Numbered from the stretch's first letter, positions 1-10,405 are shown. The stretch: 64,000 nucleotides of DNA from Macrosoma leucophasiata (GCA_036365455.1 JAWQUS010000030.1:1674001-1738000); one strand, 5' to 3'. Notes: generated from the letters alone by a model not told the origin. Numbers and translations are program-made.

Positions 1-37
1 GTTATTGTAGAACCTTCGTTATAAGTAGAACCTTCCT

Positions 38-281
38 TACTGGTGGTACTAATATACTTGCCGCTAAATGGTAGTGTTCAACACTATCGTGTTCCGGTCA
101 GGTGGTAATGTACGGCCCTGTAATTTCCGGCACAGAGGCATAAGACCTTAGGCCTCAGGAGTGGTAACGCATCTGCATTTTGACCTTGGTCTTTGTGTGG
201 GTGTCTATAGGCTGCAGTCATCACTTAATATCAATGTGAACTGCATGCTTGTTTACCACTTCCATTACATAAAAAAAAAAG
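38..281 (+). mobile_element. SINE-A retroposon, internally deleted
   Basis: This is the commonest family here: a ~290-bp unit starting actggtggtagagctcc, containing gttccggtcaggtggtaatg and gctgcagtcatcacttaa, and ending in gccacttccattacat plus a poly(A) run. From memory the layout resembles the 3' end of Bombyx BMC1-type LINEs, but the recurrent 5' end suggests a SINE-like unit. This copy lacks about 45 bp after actggtggta. Confidence 0.8.
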
Positions 282-410
282 TATACTTCAATATAGAGTG
301 TGTATGAAGTGGATATTTTATTGGTGGGACTAGTTTCTAGTTTTTACTTGTTTCTCGATTAAATACTGTTATCCGTGATTTCATGATATGTTCTTAGGTT
401 TTCGCGAGCT

Positions 411-672
411 ACACTCATTGAAGTAAAACTATTTTTACGGATTTATCTCGCGTATTTTAAACTAAAATGATTTTTAAAATCAACCCGACGTTTCGGTCCC
501 TTTTCAGCTTCCGTGGTCCCGGGCAGACTGAGGTGACATTTGTCTGACAGAAGTTTGAAAAAATAATATGTAGCTACCTCCATCGATTTCGTAAACGCCT
601 TTTAAAAATCATTTTTTTTAGTTTAATATACGCGAGATAAGTCCGTAAAAATAGTTTTATTTCAATCCGTGA
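411..672. mobile_element. Foldback MITE with ~65-bp terminal inverted repeats
   Basis: The arm at 418-482 (cattgaagtaaaactatttt onward) is the reverse complement of 600-668 with few mismatches. The centre carries cccgacgtttcggtccc. Partial arms recur near 16340-16390 and 40455-40490. Confidence 0.75.
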
Positions 673-732
673 TTTCGTTCACTTGGTATTAGTTAGTTTT
701 TTTTTATTGAGTTTTTCGCAGATAACTTTTTT

Positions 733-1041
733 CTTTTTATGTTATGGAAGTGGCAAACAAGCATGCAGTTCACATTGATATTAAGTGATGACTGCAGCCT
801 ATTGACACCCACACAAAGACCAAGGTCAAACAAGGATCGCATCTACCAAGGTCAAAATGCAGATGCGTTACCACTCCTGAGGCCTAAGGTATTATGCCTC
901 TGTCCCGGAAATTACAGAGCCGTACATTACCACCTGACCGGAACACGATAGTGCTGAACACTACCATTTAGCGGCAAGTATATTAGGTAATGCGGTGATC
1001 CATACGCCAGCGAGCTCCGTCAGTGGAGCTCTACCACCAGT
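733..1041 (-). mobile_element. SINE-A, near full length
   Basis: Reads from the T-run and tatggaagtggcaaac to accaccagt. A ~25-bp local duplication of caaggtcaaa lies near 816-856. Confidence 0.85.
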
Positions 1042-1493
1042 AAAAGTTAACCAGATAATGTTATTGATGCATAATTTATTTTTAGGTAAAAGAGGTATTT
1101 GCCAAGGATTTCTTTAAAGTATTGGTCCTAACTCGCAAAGTACAGCCTTTTTAGCTGTGATAGTTTTCCCTTTTAATATCATTAAATAAACTACTACTGT
1201 TATTTTTTTTACACCTTCTAATTTAACCATTCAGCCAGTAAGGGGTCGGACTTGGCTCTGATAAAAATTGGCACTTCAACACTTCATATTTCACAAACGG
1301 ATTCCTTTATTGAAAAATGTTTTTTCAGAAAACGATAACATTTTTTTAAAACCATTCCAACGTGATATCGTTGGATACGTTTAAAAAAGAAAGAATCATT
1401 TTTTTTTCATTTCGCGTACCTCATCGTATAGAATAATATTGAAAAAAATGTTTTTTCAATATTTCAGTTAAGCTGCGAAGAAACCAACTTGCT
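1042..1493. other. Unassigned AT-rich interval
   Basis: No exon or known repeat was recognised. Two similar gaaaaa(a)tgttttttca motifs occur at about 1312 and 1440. Confidence 0.4.
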
Positions 1494-1782
1494 ACTGGTG
1501 GTAGAGCTCCAGTGACGGAGCTCGCGGGCGTAGGCACCACCGCATTACCTAATATACTTGCCGCTAAATGGTAGTATTCAGCACTACCGTGTTTCGGTCA
1601 GGTGGTAATGTACGGCCCTGTAATTTCCGGCACAGAGGCATAACACCTTGGGCCTCAGGAGTGGTAACGCATCTGCATTTTGACCTTGGTCTTTGTGTGG
1701 GTGTCTATAGGCTGCAGTCATCACTTAACATCAATGTGATCTGCATGCTTGTTTGCCACTTCCAAAACATAAAAAAAAAAAA
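1494..1782 (+). mobile_element. SINE-A, full length
   Basis: Intact from actggtggtagagctccagtg to the poly(A). Upstream aaaccaac recurs just after the A-tail, a likely short target duplication. Confidence 0.9.
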
Positions 1783-2239
1783 CCAACGGACATGGCGAAA
1801 CTCTATTAGGTTCCTTTTACGCCACGAAACCCTAAAAATGTGTAAATTGAATTATATCTATGTCGATTTGTTGCTAAGGAAAATCTTAGAGGTGTAGAGT
1901 GTAATAAAAATGTTGAAGATACAAACAAACCCATGTCATGGTATTAGAATGTAGTGGTCAGTGAAAGTGAAGAAAGCCTTTATCAACAAATTTGGGTCGT
2001 CTACGAAATGGTGCAAAAGGAAAAAAAATCCATGACGGTTACAGATTTTAATTCATGGTTCTGTATCATAATAAAACATACTGTAGTCATGACCGTTGTG
2101 TATTTATTCAATCTGTTCATCAAAACTATGTTAAAAATAGTACCTATGTAATTTCATGTGATGAACATACATAAAATATGAAGCGAGTTATGTAAATATA
2201 AGAAGTATTTTAGTCAGATATAATACTTATGTCTGTATT
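1783..2239. other. Unassigned interval
   Basis: Open frames up to 65 codons are present, but none has recognisable protein features. Nothing else was seen. Confidence 0.4.
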
Positions 2240-2409
2240 TTTTTTTATGTAATGGTAGTGGCAAACAATCATGCAGTTCACGTTGATGTTAAGTGACGAC
2301 TGCAGCCTATAGACACCCACACAAAGACCAGAGGTCAAAATACAGATGCGCTACCACTTCTGAGGCCTAAGGTGTTATGCCTCTGTGCCGGAAATTACAG
2401 GGCCGTACA
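2240..2409 (-). mobile_element. SINE-A, 5'-truncated
   Basis: Poly(T) at the left; homology stops at cagggccgtaca. Confidence 0.8.
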
Positions 2410-2549
2410 AAATTGGAATAAATAACTTGCAATGACAATTATTACATGCTCATGTTAATATGAATAGTTAATTTAATATTTTTGGGTCAATTGTAACCAA
2501 CATTATTGTTTCGAGTTAGTTACATAACTTTAACTAAGTTACATATCTT

Positions 2550-2840
2550 ACTGGTGGTAGAGCTTCAGTGACGGAGCTCGCGGGCGTAGGCACCACCGCA
2601 TTACCTAATATACTTGCCGCTAAATGGTAGTGTTCAGCACTATCGTGTTCCGGTCAGGTGGTAATGTACGGCCCTGTAATTTCAGGAACAGAGGCATATC
2701 ACCTAATGCCTCAGAAGTGGCAGCGCATCTGCATTTTGACCTCTGGTCATTGTGTGGGTGTCAATAGGCTGCAGTCATCACTTAACATCAATGTGAACTG
2801 CATGCTTGTTTGCCACTTTTATTACATAAAAAAAAAAAAC
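2550..2840 (+). mobile_element. SINE-A, full length
   Basis: Starts at actggtggtagagcttc and ends in a poly(A); acata occurs on both sides. Confidence 0.9.
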
Positions 2841-2889
2841 ATAACAGAGGTAGTTAAATAACTTTTTAGAAAAGAAATCGCTAAATTTA

Positions 2890-3252
2890 CTGCTGGTAGA
2901 GTTCCAGTGGATCCATCTGGATCCATCTACCGCCAAATGGTAGTGTTCAGCACTATCATGTTCCGGTTAGATGGTGATGTATGGCCCCGTAATAACTATC
3001 ACGGGGCCATAACAACTAAGGTTTCAGGGGTGGCCACGCATCTGCATTTTGACCTCTGAAAGAAAGAAAGATAAAACATTTATTGGGACGCACATAGCCG
3101 CAAAAAACACAAAATAAAAAACCGACTAAGTATATATATAGCGTGTATAATAAACATTAAAAAAACATCTTTGGTCTTTGCGTGGGTCTCTACTGCAGTT
3201 ATCACTTAACATAAATGTGAACTGCAAGCTTGTTTGCCACCTTCATTTCATA
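2890..3252 (+). mobile_element. SINE-B (diverged SINE-A relative), interrupted
   Basis: Subfamily B has ctggtagagttccagtg, ccggttagatggt and ggggccataacaactaaggtttcagg. The copy stops at cattttgacctctg, resumes at ttggtctttgcgtggg, and is split by an AT-rich insert at about 3059-3171. Confidence 0.75.
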
Positions 3253-3529
3253 AAAAAATGGGATTAAAGGCCTACTAGTCATACACGTAGTTTAGCGTAG
3301 CAGTTATCAACACATACCTGTTTGTTATATTTATGATTATTTTTTGTTTATGGTTTTCGTAATTTGCAAGACGATCGCTAAACCACGATGTTTAGAATGA
3401 TAACAAAAAGACGTTTTGACCTGACACTGTTTTTGTTTTTATTTGATCTAACATTATTTTATAATAGCAGCACAGTGTAAATAAAGTATTAACTATTCAT
3501 ATGTTTTTCTTATACTGTGATAGTGAGTA

Positions 3530-3727
3530 GGGTTGTAGATATTTTTTTTTCTTTCTTATGAGGGAAGAGCTGGTGTCCTGAAATACAGGCTTTGCTTAGT
3601 TTAGGCACCAGTCTCCCACAATTTACTTTAATTATCACTCACGACTTTTTATGTTTTTATTATGTTAAACTGTGTAGTTATTAAGGTTATTGTGGAGATA
3701 AATAAATAAATAAATAAAAAAATAAAA
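3530..3727 (+). mobile_element. LINE 3' end with (aata)n tail
   Basis: The sequence around agctggtgtcctgaaatacaggc, followed by gttattgtggagataaataa and (aaat)n, is a typical lepidopteran non-LTR 3' terminus. No coding part remains. Confidence 0.55.
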
Positions 3728-3811
3728 ATTTGAAAAGTGCAATAATGAAAAGTTGGCTTATCTTCACACGTTGTAGGTACATCTACAACGTGCATAGTAA
3801 ATGTTTTTTTT

Positions 3812-3905
3812 TGTATGTATGTATCTTCACGCCAAGTTATTACGGGGTAGGCAGAGATTGTGGAGCGTCAGATATCCCAGTCCTGACACACCTCCCGTGC
3901 TTCTT
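3812..3905 (-). mobile_element. RTE-like LINE 3' end fragment
   Basis: Reverse complement of the (cata)n-terminated tail seen at 20460-20595: gtatgtatgtatcttcacgcc, then ggggtaggcagag and gatatcccagtcctgac. Confidence 0.75.
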
Positions 3906-4049
3906 CTACGTTCATCATCATCATCTTCTTTTTCTTTATTTTTTTTTCTATTTTGTAGATGATAGGATCCATCTGCTGCTTCAGGGATTAAATAATAAAT
4001 TAATTGAATAATAGTTTGATTAGGGTTTTTAAGCTTTATGTATTAAAAT

Positions 4050-4402
4050 GAAGCGCGCATGGCCCCGCGGCTGGTGTAGATCGTAAGCGATCTACTCGGT
4101 TAAGCGATACGGGCGCGGTCGGGTGTGTGATGGGTGACCGCTAGTGGCAAATTAAAATGCGCGTTTCCGTGCTTCGGAGGGCACGTTAAGCCATCGGTCC
4201 CGGTTACTATCGATAGATAGCAGTCGTTAAACCTTGTCGGAGGCCTTATGGGTTTGAAAACATCCGACAGCGGGTTGGCCACTAACCCGTATTTCCACCA
4301 ACCTACATTGGAGCAGCGTGGTAGAGTAAGCTCCAGGCCTCCCCCCCCAAAAGGAGAGAGACTTGTGCCCAGCAGTGGGCCATATAATGGGATGCCATTA
4401 TT
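4050..4402 (+). mobile_element. 5S rRNA-derived SINE
   Basis: The 5' region contains gatctactcggttaagcgat, then cgggcgcggtcgg and gatgggtgaccgct, the order and spacing of the 3' half of 5S rRNA with its Pol III internal control region. The body ends in a LINE-like tail (attggagcagcgtggt, gtgcccagcagtggg, gccattatta). attaaaat flanks it at 4042-4049 and 4403-4410. Confidence 0.8.
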
Positions 4403-4471
4403 ATTAAAATTTACTAAGTAAATTATTTATTCAAATTGGTGACAAATAGTTTCAATAGTTTTAATAGTTTA

Positions 4472-4942
4472 CGTAAGGAGATGTTGCGAGCTCGGCTCTG
4501 GTTCGTACATGTCCTCAAAAAATGGGTAAATTAAAGAAGAATCCGAAAAAAATACAAATAATTTATTCAAGAATATATTTTAGAGTTACAACCACATTTA
4601 ATTAAAACAATTTTATCATTTTCAACCATGTCCAACATGGCGGCGATACAGCCGACACTTGGGATAGTACTATACTTACTATTATTTTTTTCTCCAAGTA
4701 CTATACAATCAAAAAATAAAAATTAAAAAATGAAACTGTCAAAATGACATCGCCCGCCATATTCGCCATGTTGGTTTTGAGTAGCAATTCTAACTGCAAA
4801 TAATGTTTTGTAACTCCAAACAAAGCTAAATAAGTGAAAATATGCAGTAAAAAAACGTTTGTATTTTGATTTTGCCTGTTAATGATATTGTGTACAATAC
4901 ATGGCCGGAGGTCCATACATTTTTGCAACATCTCCTTTTATT
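4472..4942. mobile_element. MITE with ggagatgttgc terminal inverted repeats
   Basis: Begins aaggagatgttgcgagctcg and ends gcaacatctcctt. A second copy at 61813-62285 matches along the whole length. No transposase is present. Confidence 0.75.
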
Positions 4943-5037
4943 AAACCGTTTTTAAGCGATTTGTAGATTTCATTCATGCCTATACCATAGAATATGTAAT
5001 AATCCTATACTAAATTATTGTGACGTATAGGCACTTT

Positions 5038-5473
5038 TACTGGTGGTAGAGCTCCAGTTTATTCAGTTTATTCATTTATTTCATATAATTAGGCTCCTGG
5101 AGAGCACTTTTACATCGTCATTTTTTTTAAACTAACCTAGAGTGAATAACCACTAATAATAATCAAAAATACATAATAAATTAAATAGACACTGAACAAT
5201 TTTGTAGTGGCGGAGCTCGCGGGCGAAGGCACCGCCGCATTACCTAATATACTTGCCGCTAAATGGTATGGTTCAGCACTATCGTGTTCCGGTCAGGTAG
5301 TAATGTACGGCCCTGTAATTTCCGGCACAGAGGCATAACACCTTAGGCCTCAGGAGTGGTAACGCATCTTCATTTTGACCTCAGTCTTTGTGTGGGTGTC
5401 TATAGGCTGCAGTCATTACTTAACATCAATGTGAACTGCATGCTTGTTTGCCACTTCCGTATCATAAAAAAAG
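5038..5473 (+). mobile_element. SINE-A split by a LINE-tail insertion
   Basis: The 5' 20 bp (actggtggtagagctccag) lie at 5040-5059 and the rest resumes at about 5211 with cggagctcgcggg. The ~150-bp insert starts tttattcatttatttcatat and contains gctcctggagagcacttttac, a LINE 3' tail in minus orientation. Confidence 0.75.
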
Positions 5474-5821
5474 AAATCAGTCGACAACCCTAAACGTCTT
5501 AAGTCAGCATGACTGTTATTCCAAATAAAACCAACAAGCGTAATATTTAAAGCTTTCATGTGGCGCAAAAAATAACTTAGCTCTTTGTGTTGTACTAGCC
5601 CCACCTTTCACACTCGTCATTTGTTTGTATGACATTATGCATTATAGGAATTGAGCTTTAAAACATGTTACCTAGGCTGAATGGGACACGTATTTAAAAC
5701 ATATAGAAAGAAAAATGTTTTTTTTTTAATTTAAAAAAAAAACTATGACATTTAGATATTCAGTCTCTTGAGTATTTTGCTTCTTTGGTGTTTCGGTTTT
5801 CGTAATTTTTCGGTTCAATTT

Positions 5822-5922
5822 ACGGGTGGTAGAGCTCCAGTGACGAAACTCGCGTATGTACGACCGCATTACCTAATCTACTCGCTGATAAGTGATAGTG
5901 ATCAGCACTATCATGTTCCGCT
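5822..5922 (+). mobile_element. SINE-A 5' fragment
   Basis: gggtggtagagctccagtgac to cagcactatcatgttccg, then loss of homology. Confidence 0.7.
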
Positions 5923-5953
5923 GGTAGCACTATAGTTCTATGTAGGTAATGAA

Positions 5954-6050
5954 ATACTGAAAATTGAAATTCATTTCTTACATTAAGTACAGTTAGTATA
6001 ACTACACTAACTGTAAGTAATGTAAGTAATGAATTTCAATTTTCAGTATT
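5954..6050. repeat. Long inverted repeat (hairpin)
   Basis: Arms 5954-5997 and 6005-6050 are reverse complements apart from a few mismatches, separated by a 7-nt loop, and begin and end aatactgaaaattgaaattc. Perhaps a tiny foldback element. Confidence 0.8.
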
Positions 6051-6236
6051 CTCTCTCTATAAATAATTTGAACAAAACCCGACCCTGGGGCCCTACTGTT
6101 ACAGCAGTCATAATCCAATCTTATTTTGTTTTGACGTTTGACAAACGTCAAGGCAAAGTCAATTTAAGTTAAGACTGCTTTTATGCTTACTTTTCATTGA
6201 TGTTCGTCATACATCAAAACAAAGCTACATTAAAAT

Positions 6237-6665
6237 AAAGCCGCAAATCCACCGCAGCGCCCGCAGAGGATACGAAAATATGCATATACACACAGGTCAA
6301 GCTTCGCCTTGCAAGACAATATCTAAGATTGTGGCCACAGTAACCCACGGACACGCTATGTATGAATTAACATACACCGGCAACGCTATACACGTTGTAC
6401 ACGCGGTACATGGAAGCGGGGCCGGGTGGAGGGTGAGACGGGCAGGAAAGTCAATCCGATGGCATTTATAAGATTGTATTTACGAGCAACTCGTAATGCG
6501 TGGATTCTACAAAACTATGATTTAAAACTATGCACAGTTGTGATTTTTGTGTTAATATTCGTGTAAAGCGTGTGCTGCAGTGGAAACGCTGATCAACGAT
6601 GTCAAATAAATGAACTCATGCGTCGCGTGCCCGTGCACAGCGTGCGATGCGGTGGATCCGCGACC
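6237..6665. mobile_element. MITE with ccgcggatccaccgc-type inverted repeats
   Basis: The left end agccgcaaatccaccgcagc pairs with the right end gatgcggtggatccgcgac. A copy in the opposite orientation lies at 50945-51317 and shares internal blocks such as gcgtcgcgtgcccgtgcaca. It carries no transposase. Confidence 0.7.
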
Positions 6666-7458
6666 TAGGACTGATTATTACCTACCAGATGTGATGCTAG
6701 CAGAAGTGCCTCAAGGCGATAAGCGTAAAAAAACAATAAAAGTGCTTTGAGAGATGGTGGTACGGCCCCTGGTCTAGGTAATAAATTTGCTAATCAATTT
6801 GCAATCTTATTTTTATTTATATAAATTCGCTGTCAATGTACTACACATGTATACACTACAACGATTTGTGTGAACGCAAAAAAAATAGTGCAATCGGAAC
6901 TGTAAACACACCGATATAACGTAGGGTTTACACACTTTACACAAACACGGTATCCTATCCCCATATTTCACGCGATACTGCCTGAACCCTGTATCCCTAA
7001 CGTCCTCTCGAAGCCGAGAGCACAGTACATATAACTGTGCCGAGAGCGTCGCAATAAATCTCAAGTGCATATGATAAACACGGACACATTGTCACTTCTA
7101 AAAAGAATTTCGCAGAGCATTCTAGAATTTTCTGGTGCGCGCTCGCGGCTTTACAAGCGTATGCACTTTTTAGTTATATTTCCTTGCTTAGCTGCCACAG
7201 AGTAATGATATAGCTTAATATATTTGCTTTCATGTAGATAATTATACATTTTGTTGGTTTTTTGTGCGAAAAGGAATATTGAAGAGATAATAATGCAATT
7301 GGTGATGTTAAGTGATTTCTAATGCTATACGCAGACGTATTTGTGTATCGTTTTTTTACTTTATTATTACCTTTTCTTCCCTGATCAATGTTCGGCATCC
7401 AAGAGATAAATAATTAAGGTATGTGATTAAATAATGGGTCGATTAACATCAAATTAGG
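6666..7458. other. Unassigned interval
   Basis: No exon with matching splice frame and no recognised repeat. An 85-codon minus-strand frame (6813-7070) has no recognisable features. Confidence 0.4.
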
Positions 7459-7502
7459 GTTGCCATTATTTTTTATTTAAAGAAAAGTGGAAAGAAAAAT
7501 TT

Positions 7503-7578
7503 GACTTCAGGCGAGACTCGAACTCGCGGCCTACTGGGAATCTAGTCCAGCCGCTCTTCCAATTGAGCTACTGAAGTC
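7503..7578 (-). tRNA. Repeat-borne tRNA-like sequence
   Basis: On the minus strand it has an acceptor stem acttcag/ctgaagt, a D arm with gctc/gagc, a T arm gcgag-ttcgagt-ctcgc, and a T-run just downstream. The anticodon arm (ctgga/cccag) has an A-C mismatch and one extra base precedes it, so the best fold puts AGA in the anticodon but is non-canonical. Probably a Pol III promoter of the repeat, not a working tRNA. Confidence 0.4.
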
Positions 7579-8022
7579 CTGCCCGATTTGTCAAATCTTT
7601 CCTTCACATTTATTGCATTGCTTTATGGTAGCAGCAGCGCCATCTATTGCCGAGCTATGCTAGTTAGGCAATCGATATAATAGACTTTGCAGTTTATTGA
7701 ATATCGTAAAGAAGTCGCCTTTACCCTTAATAATTGTTTTATATTATTTCGCATTAACACATCATTGTGAAATATATTTTAATTAAAGAAAAATGGAAAG
7801 AAAAAATTGACTTCAGGCGAGACTCGAACTCGCGGCCTACTGGGAATCTAGTCCAGCCCCTATTCCAATTGAGCTACTGAAGGCCTGCCCGATTTCTCAA
7901 ATCTTTCCTTCACATTTATTGCATTGCTTTCATTCATTTGCATTGAGTTCGAGTCTCGCCTGAAGTCAAATTTTTCTTTCCATTTTTCTTTAAATAAAAT
8001 ATATTTCACAAGCATGTGTTAA

Positions 8023-8589
8023 TTTATACAAATAAATAAAATTGGTGTGTCTGTTTGTAATATTAAAATAACAGCTTCTTACTAATTGAATATGTATGTA
8101 TACACGGTACATATACCAAAACAACATTTTTTACATTTTTTGTCTGTCTGTCTGTCTGTTTGGCGGGGCTAATCTTGGGAACGGCTGGACCGATTTTGAC
8201 GGGAATTTCACTGGTAGATAGCTGATGTGACAAGGAGTAACTTAGGCTACTTTTATATCTATACATCCAAACATACATACATACCTACATACAAGTAAGT
8301 AGATTGGAGTGTATCCGACTTTGACGGGACTTCCACGGGTAGATAGCTGATGTTATAAGGAGTAACTTAGGTTACTTTTATCTCCATACAACCATACCTA
8401 CACACATACTTACATACAAATAAATAGAATTTGAGTGTCTCCGATTTTGACGGGTCTTTCACTGGCAGATACCTGATGAAATAAGGAGTAACTTAGGCCT
8501 TTTATACTAGCTGCGCCCACGACTTCGTCCGGGTAGATACTGATCAATCATATTTTTTCTCACGTATACGAAGTCGCGAGCACAGCTAG
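8023..8589 (+). mobile_element. Helitron, non-autonomous, nested
   Basis: It sits exactly between A and T of gtgttaa|tgcgaaat, an empty site visible at 15958-15968. The 3' end is cacagctag, the CTRR end of Helitrons, with a subterminal inverted repeat (tagctgcgcccacgacttcg versus cgaagtcgcgagcacagct). The middle has three ~120-bp direct repeats, each with gacgggact(t) and gataaggagtaacttagg-like motifs. No Rep/helicase. Confidence 0.85.
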
Positions 8590-8764
8590 TGCGAAATAAT
8601 ATAAAACAATTATTAAGGGTAAAAGCGACTTCTTTACGATATTCAATAAACTGCAAAGTCTATTATATCGGTTGCCTAACTAGCATAGTTCGGCAATAGA
8701 TGGCGCTGCTGCTACCATAAAGCAATGCAATAAATGTGAAGGAAAGATTTGACAAATCGGGCAG

Positions 8765-8840
8765 GACTTCAGTAGCTCAATTGGAAGAGCGGCTGGACTT
8801 TATTCCCAGTAGGCCGCGAGTTCGAGTCTCGCCTGAAGTC
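8765..8840 (+). tRNA. Repeat-borne tRNA-like sequence, inverted arm
   Basis: Same cloverleaf pieces as the copy at 7503 but on the plus strand, with the anticodon-loop region changed to ctttatt; followed by aaattttt. Confidence 0.4.
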
Positions 8841-8999
8841 AAATTTTTCTCTCCATTTTTCTTTAAATAAAATATATTTCACAAGCATGTGTTAATTCGA
8901 AATAATATAAAACAGTTGCCATTATTATTCCACTCATTTATTCAGCTACATATTAAATATTTTTTTTACATATATAAGTATAAAAATAAACAAATAAAT

Positions 9000-10203
9000 A
9001 TAAAAAATTAATTATAATTAAATTAATTATAAAAAATAGTGTGCCGCCGACAGCGGGAGCAGGGTCCAAGCTGCCGATGGTTAGGGACACAGAGACAGGA
9101 ACCTCCTCACTATGCGTGCCGTGCCGAGGAGTACTGCTTTCTGTATCAAACCCTTGATCCATCCACCTAGCGAGAGCCTCTTGAGATGTTGGTCGAGGCT
9201 CTTCGCTATCAGCCCGTTCACCTATACGACTATCAGCACAATGATGGCCGAATCCACATCCCACATGGCGACAACCTCGTTATAGATATTTAATTTCCTT
9301 GTCCTTTTCGGACTTCACGAGATTTTCATTATGCGGGACGGTGATGTCGATCATCATTACGCGGCGCTCCGAGCGATCTATCACCACTATATCAGGCTTA
9401 TTGGCATCAATAGTCCTGTCAGTGATGATAGATCGGTCCCAATACATAGTGACATGGTCATTTTCTAGAACTGGGTACATACCTGTAGTACGGCACCTCC
9501 GCGGCTACAAGACCGTATTTCAAGGCAAGTTGCTGATGGATTATCCTGGCTGGTTGGTTTTCTCTGTGTAAGTATTCGCCGTTGGCAAGACTCGAACAGC
9601 CGGAAACAATATGCCTGATTGATTCACCCGGTCGATGGCATGCCCGACATATGTCGACCGTTCCATCCTTCAGGATAAACTTCCGGTAGTTATTGGTCAT
9701 TACCACTTCGTCCATAATTGCACAAACAAAACCTTCGGTTTCCCCAAAGAGGTCACCGAATCGTAGCCAGGCCACAGAAGCTAAGAAATCTACATCGGGC
9801 CCATGGAGGGCCCGGTAAAAACGCCCGTGTAGCTCCTTGCCTTGCCATATAATCCTGCGGTCGCTAGTCGTGACCACCTCAGGTTTGCGTTATTGGTCTA
9901 TAATTTTTGGGTTCCAGGGGTTATTGGTCTATAATTTTTGGGTTCCGCGGTGCTACCTGTTTTATGGAGCAGGTGGGTTACACCAGTCGTTAGAAACTGT
10001 GGGAGAGAGCCTGATTCCAGAGATGACTGAAACTGGATTGCTAAACGAGCGTGCGAACTTCGCAACCACTTTAACCAGAAATTGTGCAGTCCGTCCGGTC
10101 CCGGCAATTTCCAGTTCGGCATCGGACGGACTGCATTGGCTACGTTATTATTATTATTATAACATAAAAAATAGTGTGCTGCCAGCAGTGGCAGGGCGGT
10201 CAA
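9000..10203 (-). mobile_element. LINE remnant: deleted RT and C-terminal region
   Basis: On the minus strand the 10203-9898 segment encodes a reverse-transcriptase start (WKLPGPDGLHNFWLKWL, PKNYRPIT). The 9877-9458 segment encodes a non-LTR C-terminal region with ICRACHRPGESIRHIVSGC, and 9480-9280 encodes YWDRSIITDRT, IVVIDRSERR and MIDITVPHNENLVK. The catalytic part of the RT is deleted between them. A 26-bp direct duplication (9890-9915 and 9921-9946) marks the deletion edge. The clade was not determined. Confidence 0.75.
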
Positions 10204-10405
10204 ATTTCTCAGTTGCTAAGGACAGAAAAGAACGTCCTCACTATGTGTACAGTGTTGAGGAGTACTGCCTTCTGCATTAGGTCCTTAAGGTCAAGAGTTT
10301 CTTGAGGAGTTGGTCATCACTTTTGGTAAGGGCTCACTAGCCGAAATGACGATCTGTACAATGATCGCCAAATCAACATGCCACATGCCGTGAACATTGT
10401 GGGTC
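10165..10405 (-). mobile_element. Second copy of the same LINE 3' end
   Basis: Aligns with 9035-9270: aaaaaatagtgtgctgcc, then ctcactatgtgtac, gaggagtactgc, and the catgccacatgccg end. It lies directly upstream of the LINE remnant in the same orientation. Confidence 0.65.

Larger units (their letters stand above)
7471..8914. mobile_element. Palindromic tRNA-bearing retroposon (copy 1), with nested Helitron
   Basis: The exact 12-bp repeat gttgccattatt flanks it at 7459-7470 and 8915-8926. Inside, two head-to-tail ~306-bp units carry tRNA-like sequences on the minus strand (7503-7578, 7809-7884). The structure then turns back at about 7944 with the 3' part of a plus-strand tRNA-like sequence, is broken by a Helitron (8023-8589), and ends with an inverted unit and plus tRNA-like copy (8765-8840). 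Every tRNA-like 3' end is followed by a run of at least four T. Confidence 0.8.

Noticed and set aside
739..951. 70-codon open frame
   Set aside because: Lies entirely inside a minus-strand SINE-A; similar frames appear in other copies of the repeat.
1568..1897. 109-codon open frame
   Set aside because: Read-through of SINE-A into flanking DNA; the same peptide start recurs wherever the repeat does.
4050..4402. 5S rRNA gene
   Set aside because: Only the 3' half of 5S is present and it is fused to a LINE-like tail; repeated with target duplications.
7503..8840. Genuine cluster of functional tRNA genes
   Set aside because: All copies share long conserved flanks, sit in flanked mobile units, and have a defective anticodon arm.
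7503..8840. CRISPR-like array of repeats
   Set aside because: Eukaryotic DNA; unit spacing and inverted order are unlike CRISPR repeats and spacers.
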